Source: Labilibaculum sp.
GTDB lineage: Bacteria; Bacteroidota; Bacteroidia; Bacteroidales; Marinifilaceae
DNA length: 64,000 nt
Direction of reading: 5' to 3'
Assembly (NCBI GenBank): GCA_016342745.1
Contig: JAEINT010000019.1
Coordinates: 60,210-124,209, forward strand
Below are positions 18,256 through 26,623 of the stretch, in pieces. The notes below the pieces were generated by a model. That model had not been told where the DNA came from. It saw nothing but the letters and a program-made list of their open reading frames with translations, and searched no databases. Position 1 is the first letter of the stretch. Each line of letters begins with the position of its first letter. Made by a program: the position numbers and the translations under genes.

Positions 18256-19836
18256 ATGGGATTTAAAGACGAGATAAATAGACGAAGAACATTTGGGATT
18301 ATTTCTCACCCGGATGCGGGGAAAACAACACTTACTGAAAAGTTACTTCTTTTTGGTGGTGCTATTCATGTTGCAGGTGCTGTAAAATCGAATAAAATAA
18401 AGAAAACGGCCACTTCCGATTTCATGGAGATTGAAAGACAGAGAGGTATCTCTGTTGCAACTTCGGTAATGGGATTTGAATACAAAGGCCATAAAATAAA
18501 CATTCTAGATACTCCTGGTCACCAGGATTTTGCTGAAGATACTTTCCGTACCCTAACCGCTTGCGATAGTGTTATTATCGTAATTGATGTTGCAAAAGGG
18601 GTTGAGGCACAAACCAGAAAATTAATGAAGGTTTGTAGAATGCGTAAAACTCCTGTTATTGTGTTCATTAATAAAATGGACCGTAGCGGTAAGGATGCTT
18701 TTGATTTGCTAGATGAAATTGAAGAAGAATTAAAAATTAATGTAAACCCACTAAGTTGGCCAATTAATATGGGACCCGATTTTAAAGGTGTTTACAATAT
18801 GTACCAAAAGAACTTAAGCCTATTCACTCCAGCGACTCAAACCATCGAAGAAACAATTGAATTTGATGATTTATCCAATCCTAAATTGGAGGAATATATT
18901 GGTGATGATGCAGAAATCTTAAGAGAAGAATTGGAGCTTGTTTCAGGTGTATATCCTGAATTAGATATTCAAGAGTATTTGGATGCAAAAATTGCACCTG
19001 TTTTCTTTGGATCAGCATTAAATAACTTTGGAGTTCGTGAATTATTAGATGCATTTATTCAAATTGCTCCTTCTCCACTGCCTTGCCAGACTGTTGAACG
19101 TGTAATTGAACCAACTGAAGAGAAATTCTCTGGTTTTGTTTTTAAAATCCATGCTAACATGGATCCACACCACCGAGATCGTATTGCCTTTGTGAAAATT
19201 GTATCTGGAGTATTCAAACGAAATACGCCTTACTTGCATGTTCGCAATGGTAAAAAATTAAAATTCTCGAGTCCAACAGCATTTATGGCTGAGAAAAAAT
19301 CAATAGTTGAGGAAGCATACCCAGGAGATATTGTTGGTTTGCACGATACAGGAAACTTTAAAATTGGTGATACACTTACAGAAGGAGAAAAGATCAATTT
19401 CAAAGGAATTCCAAGTTTCTCTCCTGAGCTTTTCAAATACATCGAAAATGCTGATCCGATGAAATCGAAGCAATTGGCAAAAGGTATCGACCAATTAATG
19501 GATGAAGGTGTTGCACAGTTATTTACCTCTCAATTTAATGGTAGAAAAGTAATTGGTACTGTTGGTGCACTGCAGTTTGAAGTTATTGAATACCGTTTGT
19601 TGCACGAGTATTCTGCTTCTTGTCGATGGGAACACATTAATCTGCACAAAGCTTGCTGGATCAAGTCGAATAACGATGAGCAATTGAAAGAATTTAAGAA
19701 AGCTAAATTCCAATACATCGCGAAAGACAAGCATGGAAGAGATGTTTTCCTAGCAGATTCTGGCTACATGCTTCAAATGGCACAAAACAATTATACAGAT
19801 TTAGAATTCCATTTTACATCGGAGTTTGAAGAATAG
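18256..19836 (+). CDS. prfC: Peptide chain release factor 3
   Basis: A 526-residue translational GTPase that recycles RF1/RF2 from the ribosome after termination. G motifs are visible: [14 protein letters not shown] (P-loop), [10 protein letters not shown] (switch I), DTPGHQDF and [27 protein letters not shown] and [15 protein letters not shown] follow closely the E. coli RF3 order. ATG 18256 ([13 protein letters not shown]) is preferred; the TTG at 18223 overlaps the -7 box and is too far upstream. The downstream thioesterase begins 24 bases after the stop. Confidence 0.93.
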   Translation: MGFKDEINRRRTFGIISHPDAGKTTLTEKLLLFGGAIHVAGAVKSNKIKKTATSDFMEIERQRGISVATSVMGFEYKGHKINILDTPGHQDFAEDTFRTLTACDSVIIVIDVAKGVEAQTRKLMKVCRMRKTPVIVFINKMDRSGKDAFDLLDEIEEELKINVNPLSWPINMGPDFKGVYNMYQKNLSLFTPATQTIEETIEFDDLSNPKLEEYIGDDAEILREELELVSGVYPELDIQEYLDAKIAPVFFGSALNNFGVRELLDAFIQIAPSPLPCQTVERVIEPTEEKFSGFVFKIHANMDPHHRDRIAFVKIVSGVFKRNTPYLHVRNGKKLKFSSPTAFMAEKKSIVEEAYPGDIVGLHDTGNFKIGDTLTEGEKINFKGIPSFSPELFKYIENADPMKSKQLAKGIDQLMDEGVAQLFTSQFNGRKVIGTVGALQFEVIEYRLLHEYSASCRWEHINLHKACWIKSNNDEQLKEFKKAKFQYIAKDKHGRDVFLADSGYMLQMAQNNYTDLEFHFTSEFEE

Positions 19837-19860
19837 AATAACAATTTAAGAACCCTTATT

Positions 19861-20235
19861 ATGGCTTTAGTAGAAGGATTATCCATAACACAAACTATGA
19901 CTGTAACCAAAAAGGATACAGCAATATATCACGGATCTGGGAAGTTAGAAGTATATGCTACGCCAGCAATGGTTGCCTTTATGGAAAACACAGCAGTTGC
20001 TTGTATCGATAAAGACATGGCAAAAGGTACAGATAGCGTAGGAATTCAGATTGACACCAAGCACAACAAAGCTACGAAACTAGGAGCTACCGTTACATGC
20101 ACTGCCAAATTGGTAAAAATAGATGGTAAAAAATTAAGTTTCGAAATTGAAGCTTCTGACGAAGGTGGTAACATTGGAAATGCCGTTCATGTTCGATACA
20201 TTATCGATCCAGTTAAATTTATGAGTAGATTGTAA
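19861..20235 (+). CDS. Hot-dog fold thioesterase (FlK-like)
   Basis: A 124-residue single-domain protein. LEVYATPAMVAFMENTA, SVGIQIDTKHNKATKLGATVTC and the C-terminal HVRYIIDPVKF fit the FlK-like branch of the hot-dog thioesterase superfamily, in which a Thr/Glu/His set hydrolyses small acyl-CoAs. The glutamate of MENTA and histidine of TKHNKAT are candidates. The acyl substrate is unknown. It follows prfC closely, probably on the same mRNA, and ends at a terminator. Confidence 0.8.
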   Translation: MALVEGLSITQTMTVTKKDTAIYHGSGKLEVYATPAMVAFMENTAVACIDKDMAKGTDSVGIQIDTKHNKATKLGATVTCTAKLVKIDGKKLSFEIEASDEGGNIGNAVHVRYIIDPVKFMSRL

Positions 20236-20256
20236 AATCTATCTTCAAAATACTAA

Positions 20257-20296
20257 AAAGCCTGCAATTCATTTGAATTTGCAGGCTTTCTTTTTT
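20257..20296 (+). terminator. Bidirectional terminator
   Basis: AAAGCCTGCAATTC and GAATTTGCAGGCTTT form a stem with one bulge, followed on the plus strand by CTTTTTT. It also has a T run when read on the minus strand, so it serves both the thioesterase gene and the convergent DUF438 gene. Confidence 0.88.
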
Positions 20297-20307
20297 ATCA
20301 TGTTGTA

Positions 20308-21549
20308 TTAATCCATTAATCGTTTTTCACCATCCAATTTACGAATATCTGTTGCATCTTGGCTCACTTCAATACAGCCTTTATATACATTCTTCTCATC
20401 GCGCAAAGCGAAATACTGGATTAGAATGAATCGACCTTTCATTTGGATCCAAAATGATTCACTGTCCTTTTCTTCACTCTTAAATGCCTTAACCAAATCA
20501 TCAACCACATGAACACTCTCTGGCGGATGGCAATTCTGCACGGTTCTTCCAATTATCGCTTTCGATCTTGGAAAGAAACGTTCTTTTGGATTTGAAAAGA
20601 AACAGACTCTATCATTTTCATCAATCATCGTAATGTCAACAGGCAAATGATTCAGCAACATCATCGCTTGTTTCAATGTCATTAAACCAGTTTCAAAATT
20701 AAGCAAGGTATCGCCCAATTGCTCCATATCTAATTCTTCTCCAATCACCTTTTCTGTCTTCTTTACTGATTTCTTTTCTGCTTTAACCAACTTTGGAGCT
20801 TCTATAAAACTGAAGCCTATTTCCGAACTCTGATCGTTCATTTCATCCCATAAATCCTCTGAAACAGCATTCAATGCAATCGGAAAAAGCAAATACTCCT
20901 CTCGAGAAATAATCGCATACATGAAAAAGAACAAATCGCCTAACAAACGATTAATCAGCTTCAAATCGATTAACTCAGATTGCAATTCTGCCACCAATTG
21001 TTTTTGAACCTTACGAATATCATCATGAATTGACCACATCACACCTAAACATTTGTATTCGGGATATTGATTTTCGAAGTAGGGAAAAAAGATGTTCTCT
21101 TTGCGCTGATAGTGCTTATTCATCTCGTCTAGCTCACTAATTTTTTGTTTCAAAAGAGATAATTCACTAGCCAATTCTTGAGGATCCTCGATACGATTGA
21201 TGTTCTTCGCTAGAGGTTTTATTGCCTTTAATCTAGTATCTAAGGCTGCATTCTCTAGCATCATTATTCCCAGAAAATGATTTTCTTGAACATCAGCTTT
21301 GGGATGATTGTGAATTGCTTTGTGAAAAACATTAAGTGCTTTATTGATGCCAACTTTCAAATCTTCCATTGGAACGTTCGCCTCTACCAAACGGTGCACA
21401 ACCAAAATGATATCATTAGGAGTTAAGTGATCAATTACCATTTGATGTTTCTTAATTAATTCAGTTCCCTTCTCTCCCTTAATTAGTTGGTAACAAAACT
21501 CAAATAAAGAATCGACTCGAGCTTGATTATTATTTATGAATTCGGACAT
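20308..21549 (-). CDS. DUF438/hemerythrin/PAS domain protein
   Basis: A 413-residue cytosolic protein of three parts: an N-terminal DUF438 helical domain (about 1-85), a hemerythrin-like four-helix bundle (about 85-230) with candidate metal ligands in NHPKADVQENHF, MNKHYQRKENIFFPY, WSIHDD and REEYLLFP, and a C-terminal PAS domain (about 285-405, with PVDITMIDENDRVCFFS and GRTVQNCHPPESV). The family is implicated in sensing or handling oxygen, NO or iron in anaerobes. The substrate is not evident. It appears to be transcribed alone. Confidence 0.85.
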   Translation of the reverse strand: MSEFINNNQARVDSLFEFCYQLIKGEKGTELIKKHQMVIDHLTPNDIILVVHRLVEANVPMEDLKVGINKALNVFHKAIHNHPKADVQENHFLGIMMLENAALDTRLKAIKPLAKNINRIEDPQELASELSLLKQKISELDEMNKHYQRKENIFFPYFENQYPEYKCLGVMWSIHDDIRKVQKQLVAELQSELIDLKLINRLLGDLFFFMYAIISREEYLLFPIALNAVSEDLWDEMNDQSSEIGFSFIEAPKLVKAEKKSVKKTEKVIGEELDMEQLGDTLLNFETGLMTLKQAMMLLNHLPVDITMIDENDRVCFFSNPKERFFPRSKAIIGRTVQNCHPPESVHVVDDLVKAFKSEEKDSESFWIQMKGRFILIQYFALRDEKNVYKGCIEVSQDATDIRKLDGEKRLMD

Positions 21550-21627
21550 ATACTTCTTATTAAATCATTTCCATTTCGAGAAAATTACAATAAAAAGGTC
21601 ATGAAACCAAGCACAATTGAACTAGTA

Positions 21628-22626
21628 CTATAGCTTAACGGTATAATGCTTTATCAAATGATCAATTACTGATTTAGCATTGTCTGGATAATTAATTTTT
21701 GGGCAATTAGCCTTTTCTTTTAGCCATTTCTCAATTAACCCAACATTATAATCATCCAAACCTGTAAATACTGGAATGCCTAATTCCTGCAAGGCATGTG
21801 CATTACAAACTTGTTCAAATTGATTTTTCATGGGAATTACGGCAAGTTTCTTTCCCAAAAACAATGCTTCTGCAGGAGTTTCGAAACCTGCTCCACACAA
21901 AACTCCTTCGCAATCTTTTAGTCCTTCTATAAATTCATCGGAATTAACTGGACGAATATTTACATTCTTATTTTTATAGGATTTCTTTGTGTGCTTGGAA
22001 AAAACCAGCCAGCGTTTATAAGAAAACTCTGACAAAACTGAAATTAGTTTTTCATCGGAATAAGCAGGCAAATAAACTACAAAAAAGTCCTTATTATGCA
22101 CCTCTAATTTTCGAATTTCTCTTCGAATAATTGGCGTAAACATATTGTGTCCATATTCTTTAAAATGGAAGCTTAAATTTTGAGAACAAGGTGCATATTG
22201 CTTCAATATTTTAAAGCCAAAAGTATCAATTTTATCGGGTAATGGAGTTCGAGAATTCAGCATGGCTGCCTGATGACTTAACCCAAGGCAAAAAACACCT
22301 TTCAACCTACAAGCCCATGCGGTTATTGGCTCAAAATCACTAATTACCAAATCATACTCTTCTACTGGTAAGCATCTAATATCTTTAATAAAACGATAAA
22401 TATTAAACTTGCCAATCGTTTTCCATATATCGATTCCGCCATTTCTTCCAAAAAAGAAACCTAGTCCTTGCTTTTTGTACTTAATGATATGATTAAATTT
22501 CAAATCGTGATGCAAACCAGATATTAAAATGTCCACTTCTGCAACATCTTGCAAATAAGGTATTAGTTCAATTGCACGACTTAAATGACCATTGCCAGTG
22601 CCTTGAATTCCGTAGAGTATTTTCAT
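21628..22626 (-). CDS. Glycosyltransferase family protein (GT-B, MurG-like)
   Basis: A 332-residue GT-B fold enzyme. KILYGIQGTGNGHLSRAIEL at the start is the glycine-rich acceptor loop, LVISDFEPITAWACR lies at mid-protein, and the C-terminal donor site includes LCGAGFETPAEALFLGKKLAVIP. Its neighbour 41 bases upstream is an LpxH-like phosphatase, and this pair recurs in Bacteroidota, which hints at envelope glycolipid synthesis. Donor and acceptor are unknown. Confidence 0.78.
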   Translation of the reverse strand: MKILYGIQGTGNGHLSRAIELIPYLQDVAEVDILISGLHHDLKFNHIIKYKKQGLGFFFGRNGGIDIWKTIGKFNIYRFIKDIRCLPVEEYDLVISDFEPITAWACRLKGVFCLGLSHQAAMLNSRTPLPDKIDTFGFKILKQYAPCSQNLSFHFKEYGHNMFTPIIRREIRKLEVHNKDFFVVYLPAYSDEKLISVLSEFSYKRWLVFSKHTKKSYKNKNVNIRPVNSDEFIEGLKDCEGVLCGAGFETPAEALFLGKKLAVIPMKNQFEQVCNAHALQELGIPVFTGLDDYNVGLIEKWLKEKANCPKINYPDNAKSVIDHLIKHYTVKL

Positions 22627-22667
22627 TGAGATTAGATCAAGTAATAGATGAATTAGAAAACTTCAAA

Positions 22668-23531
22668 TTAAGATGCTGTAGCATGATTTTCTTCCATAAA
22701 CTCACCAAGCAATTCTTTAAAAATTTTATCGTAATCATCTAGCTGATAACTCGCCAAATCTGGCTCCAATTCTTTTGCCTTTTGATCTTCACTGTACTGA
22801 TATATACGCCAACTTCCCTTATGATATTCCAAAGCACTTAAACTCTCAATCCAATCACCTGAATTCAAGTAATGAGTTGAACCTTCTTTATTACTTAGCT
22901 CTTTCATTTCAGGATGGTGAATGTGACCACAAACCACGTAATCGTATCCTTTGGAAATGGCAATATCAGCAGCCGTTTGCTCAAAACTATTTATAAACTT
23001 AACTGCGGATTTCACACTATTCTTAAGTTTCTTCGAAAGGGAAACTTTTTCTCTTCCAATCATCTTTGCAAAGAAATTAACCAGCGAATTAATCATGATT
23101 AATAAATCGTAGCCAATGGAGCCCAGTTTCGTTAACCACTTTGCATACTGCATAGTTACATCGAATACATCACCATGAAAAAACCATGCTTTTTTCCCGT
23201 TTAGGTTCAAGATTAGCTTGTTGACTATGCTTAATCCACCCAATTGAAACCCTTCAAATCTTCTAAGCAATTCGTCGTGATTACCCGTTATGTAGTAAAT
23301 TGGCACTCCTTTGGATAAAAGAGAAGTAAAATGCTTAATTATTCGCATGTGAGATTTGGGCCAATAGCGTTTACTAAACTGCCAGATATCAACAATATCT
23401 CCATTTAAAATTACTTTTTTGGGCTGAACCGAATTTAAGTATTTCAATAACTCTTCTGCTCGGCAACCCATGGTTCCTAAATGAATATCAGAAAGAACTA
23501 CAACATCTACTTCTCGTTTGCTTTTAGGCAT
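22668..23531 (-). CDS. LpxH-like UDP-2,3-diacylglucosamine diphosphatase family phosphoesterase
   Basis: A 287-residue metallophosphoesterase with all five motifs: LSDIHLGT, NGDIVDIW, TGNHDE, FHGDVFDV and CGHIHHPE. The hydrophobic helical insertion (about residues 125-165, with YDLLIMINSLVNFFAKM) is typical of the LpxH-related branch that acts at the membrane. Members are usually annotated as UDP-2,3-diacylglucosamine hydrolases of lipid A synthesis, but this subgroup is not proven. It is the first gene of a two-gene operon with a glycosyltransferase. Confidence 0.8.
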   Translation of the reverse strand: MPKSKREVDVVVLSDIHLGTMGCRAEELLKYLNSVQPKKVILNGDIVDIWQFSKRYWPKSHMRIIKHFTSLLSKGVPIYYITGNHDELLRRFEGFQLGGLSIVNKLILNLNGKKAWFFHGDVFDVTMQYAKWLTKLGSIGYDLLIMINSLVNFFAKMIGREKVSLSKKLKNSVKSAVKFINSFEQTAADIAISKGYDYVVCGHIHHPEMKELSNKEGSTHYLNSGDWIESLSALEYHKGSWRIYQYSEDQKAKELEPDLASYQLDDYDKIFKELLGEFMEENHATAS

Positions 23532-23672
23532 AAGTATAACAGATTGATTAATGCAATAAAAATATTCTGCACTTGTTAACTTATGACTTTGCTAAGATTA
23601 TGAAATAATAAAAAATGGATTGGAATCGTTAAGAAATTGTTAGCAGGTCTTACCTCTTGGGTAGGGAAAAGC

Positions 23673-23701
23673 AAAAAGTGCACTTGGGTAGCACACTTTT
23701 T
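23673..23701 (-). terminator. Terminator of the pseudouridine synthase gene
   Basis: AAAAGTG and CACTTTT enclose a 13-base loop; on the minus strand the stem ends in TTTTTGCTTTT. The nonamer CTTGGGTAG occurs twice here (about 23655 and 23683). Confidence 0.65.
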
Positions 23702-23728
23702 ATAATTTATATCGGAAAATTATTCAAC

Positions 23729-24433
23729 TTACTTAATCAACTGCCTAAAGAAAGTTGGTGTATCCGATTCAAAAGTCATTTCTTTTTTAGAATGTGGATG
23801 CTGAATCGTAAGTGTAGCGGCATGCAAGGTCAAACGTTTTACACCCATTCCTTTTATACCATACATTTTATCACCAGCAACAGGGTTGCCATTTTCGGCA
23901 AAATGCACGCGAATCTGATTTTTACGACCAGTGTACAATTTAATTTTAAGCAAACTAAAGTGTTTTGATTCCTTAATTACCTTATAGCCTGTTTTTGCAA
24001 ACTTGCCCTTTTCAGGATTTTTAATCGAAAACACTCTATGGATACTGTTTTCTGTCAAATATGACTCAATAATTCCTTCTTTATCCTTCAATTTTCCTTC
24101 CACAACAGCAATATATTTTTTACTGAAATTTTGCCACTCGGTTTGAAGAAATATTTTAGCTTTCTCTGTTTTAGCAAAAACTAATAAACCCGAAGTATCC
24201 TTATCTAATCGATGGACAATAAATATTCTATTTCTTGATCTTGTATTTCCCTTTTTTACGTAATGCGTTAAATGCTGATAAGCTGTCTTTTGACGCTCCT
24301 TATCACTTCCCATGGTCAACAAGCCACTTACTTTATCAACAACGATAATATCTTGGTCTTCGTGAAGAATAGTACAACCTCTTGGCTGAAATCTTGAATT
24401 GACTTTTTTAGCTTTTGCTTTATTCTCTTCCAT
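23729..24433 (-). CDS. RluA family pseudouridine synthase
   Basis: A 234-residue RNA pseudouridine synthase. The catalytic aspartate lies in VHRLDKDTSGLLVFAK (about residues 73-88), preceded by LHEDQDIIVVDKVSGLL, and GRKNQIRVHFAENGNPVAGDKMYG is the conserved C-terminal motif. No S4 domain is present, as in RluA/TruC types. The rRNA or tRNA site modified cannot be decided. A basic N-terminal tail precedes the domain. Confidence 0.88.
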   Translation of the reverse strand: MEENKAKAKKVNSRFQPRGCTILHEDQDIIVVDKVSGLLTMGSDKERQKTAYQHLTHYVKKGNTRSRNRIFIVHRLDKDTSGLLVFAKTEKAKIFLQTEWQNFSKKYIAVVEGKLKDKEGIIESYLTENSIHRVFSIKNPEKGKFAKTGYKVIKESKHFSLLKIKLYTGRKNQIRVHFAENGNPVAGDKMYGIKGMGVKRLTLHAATLTIQHPHSKKEMTFESDTPTFFRQLIK

Positions 24434-24598
24434 TATTTTCGTCTGCGATACGGATTAAGGCTCTGTTTTTTTGGTCGTGCAAAGATTGCTCTTTCATTTT
24501 GTTTTATAAGCAAAGTAGATAAGAAATATTACAATAAAATATAGACTTGGATTCTTGATAGAATACATGCAATCTGCATGAAGATAAAAGTACATTAC

Positions 24599-26428
24599 TT
24601 ACTCTTTGTCCAAAGGAAAACTAAATTTAAAACTACTCCCTTTCCCAATTTCACTTTCAGCCCAAATTCTTCCATTGTGTTTTTCTATGAATTCCTTGCA
24701 TAGCATCAATCCCAAACCAGTACCTTTTTCGTTGGCAGTTCCTAAGGTAGTCTCATTTTCACTAATCTGAAATAATTTAGATAAACGATCGAATGGAATT
24801 CCTACTCCATTATCACTTACACTAATCAACACATCATCCTCTAATTGTTTGGCTGCAATAACAATTTCGCCATTAGGCATTGTAAATTTAATGGCGTTAG
24901 AAATTAAGTTCCTCAACACCGTATTAATCATTTCTTTTTGGGCAAACACAGTAAATTCCGAAGATACCTGAGTCATAATTTTAATCGACTTAACCTGAGC
25001 AGTATCAGTAAGCAAAAGGACTATCTCATCAATCTGCTTCTTTAAATCATAACTTTCAGGATTAAAATCCATTCGACCTATTTGCGACTGTGACCATTCC
25101 AATAAGTTCGATAACAAATCCTTTGCTCTACTTGATGAAGTGTGAATTATTTCTGCGTATTCTTCAATGCCTTTATAATCCTTCAACTTCATTTGCTCAT
25201 TCAACAAATCACTAAATCCGATAATACTATTAAATGGGTTCATCAAATCATGTGCGATGATAGAAAACAACTTATCTTTAGTTGCATTCAATTCGCGTAG
25301 AGTTGTTTCTCGCTCCTTCAATGCAAGTTGCGACTTAATTTTAAAATACTGAGTTTTGGAAAGTCTGTAGAAAATAAACAACCAACTAATGGACAAAAAA
25401 GCTAAAATAAACAAAGCTTGTTTCCAGCGAAGATTACTCTTCTCATTTAAAATATGGAAAGGAATAAACGAAACAATTTTCCAATGATAATCATCGTTTA
25501 TATGTTGCTGCTCATTTCTAGAAGGAGTTAATTTTTTGGGAATAGGGTAAATCGTTTTAAAAGTAAACATGCCCTTTTTCGTCTCAAATTGTGATTGTCC
25601 AGTAGCTACAATACTATCCCAAACCGCTCCATATTCATTTTCGAAAGTTAAGTCTTGCTTATCTTCATACATAAATCCCCAATCACTCTCAGCCCTTTGT
25701 CCTTTAAACCAGTAGCCCTCTGAGTTTAGGAACATCAATTGATCTTTAATTAAGGGATTCCTTTGATTAACAAATTCATTGATAATATTTTGTCCATAAT
25801 AATTCAAAACAACAACCCCTCGTTTCACATTTTGACTATCGAAAACTGGTGTGGCAAATCGTATCATTGGTTTTAATGGTATCTCAATTTCACCATTTTC
25901 AACATTTAAATCCAAAGGAGAAATAAAAACTTCATTACGATCTAGCTTAAACGAATCGTAGAAATAATATCGATCCTTTTTATTTTGCAATTTCGTTTTT
26001 GGAACAATTGATGGCCTTGTAGAGCTATAGTTAACACGAATAATTTCCATTCCCTTCTCATCAATCAATCGCACCTGATCAAAAACTTCATGATGAATCG
26101 AAAGATTAAGAAATTCAGCTTTTAAATCCTCGATATTTCCCTCTTTATCGCTCCAAAACTTCTTTAGATTGCCACTTTCGGCCAACATCATCAAATCAGA
26201 AGTAACAGATTTAACGTCATCTTGAATATTTTCAAGTTTCGTTTCTAAAACTGTTTCTGCAACTTCCCGATATGCTTTCTTCTCTACTTCCTCATATTTG
26301 TTTAATGTTATTATAACGACTGAGAGCAAAACAGCAAATCCGAATATGAAAACAAACAATAAGTTGCGTACAAAACCACGTATGCTTTTATTTTCTTCTT
26401 TTATAAAGCTGTACCAAATGTTTTTCAT
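24599..26428 (-). CDS. Membrane sensor histidine kinase with periplasmic Cache-like domain
   Basis: A 609-residue protein with a membrane segment at about 22-41, a large extracytoplasmic sensor region (42-335) that resembles a double Cache fold (VRLIDEKGMEIIRV, RGVVVLNYYG), a second membrane segment at 337-354, a short coil, and a kinase core. H393 in FSIIAHDLMNPFN is the phospho-acceptor; LRNLISNAIKF (N box), SDNGVGIP (G1) and KGTGLGLMLCKEF (G2) complete the ATPase. No receiver domain or adjacent response regulator gene is present, so it is an orphan kinase. Confidence 0.9.
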   Translation of the reverse strand: MKNIWYSFIKEENKSIRGFVRNLLFVFIFGFAVLLSVVIITLNKYEEVEKKAYREVAETVLETKLENIQDDVKSVTSDLMMLAESGNLKKFWSDKEGNIEDLKAEFLNLSIHHEVFDQVRLIDEKGMEIIRVNYSSTRPSIVPKTKLQNKKDRYYFYDSFKLDRNEVFISPLDLNVENGEIEIPLKPMIRFATPVFDSQNVKRGVVVLNYYGQNIINEFVNQRNPLIKDQLMFLNSEGYWFKGQRAESDWGFMYEDKQDLTFENEYGAVWDSIVATGQSQFETKKGMFTFKTIYPIPKKLTPSRNEQQHINDDYHWKIVSFIPFHILNEKSNLRWKQALFILAFLSISWLFIFYRLSKTQYFKIKSQLALKERETTLRELNATKDKLFSIIAHDLMNPFNSIIGFSDLLNEQMKLKDYKGIEEYAEIIHTSSSRAKDLLSNLLEWSQSQIGRMDFNPESYDLKKQIDEIVLLLTDTAQVKSIKIMTQVSSEFTVFAQKEMINTVLRNLISNAIKFTMPNGEIVIAAKQLEDDVLISVSDNGVGIPFDRLSKLFQISENETTLGTANEKGTGLGLMLCKEFIEKHNGRIWAESEIGKGSSFKFSFPLDKE

Positions 26429-26623
26429 ATATCTGCCAACTGTTTCTCAATAAACTTGAAAGGATTACAAAGAAAATTGCATATTTAAGGTGAGTGCAAC
26501 TCACTAAATCATTCCAATTAAAGATAGCAAATAAGACAATAGAAACAACAAAATGTCTCGGAAACAAAGGCTTGTTAAACATAACATATCAGCATTAAAC
26601 CAATGCTCCTTTATACCTATTTT

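Noticed and set aside
26388..26582. 64-codon hydrophobic ORF overlapping the start of the sensor kinase
   Set aside because: It overlaps the kinase start by 41 bases, has no family match, and its hydrophobicity fits AT-rich out-of-frame sequence. The kinase start is well supported.
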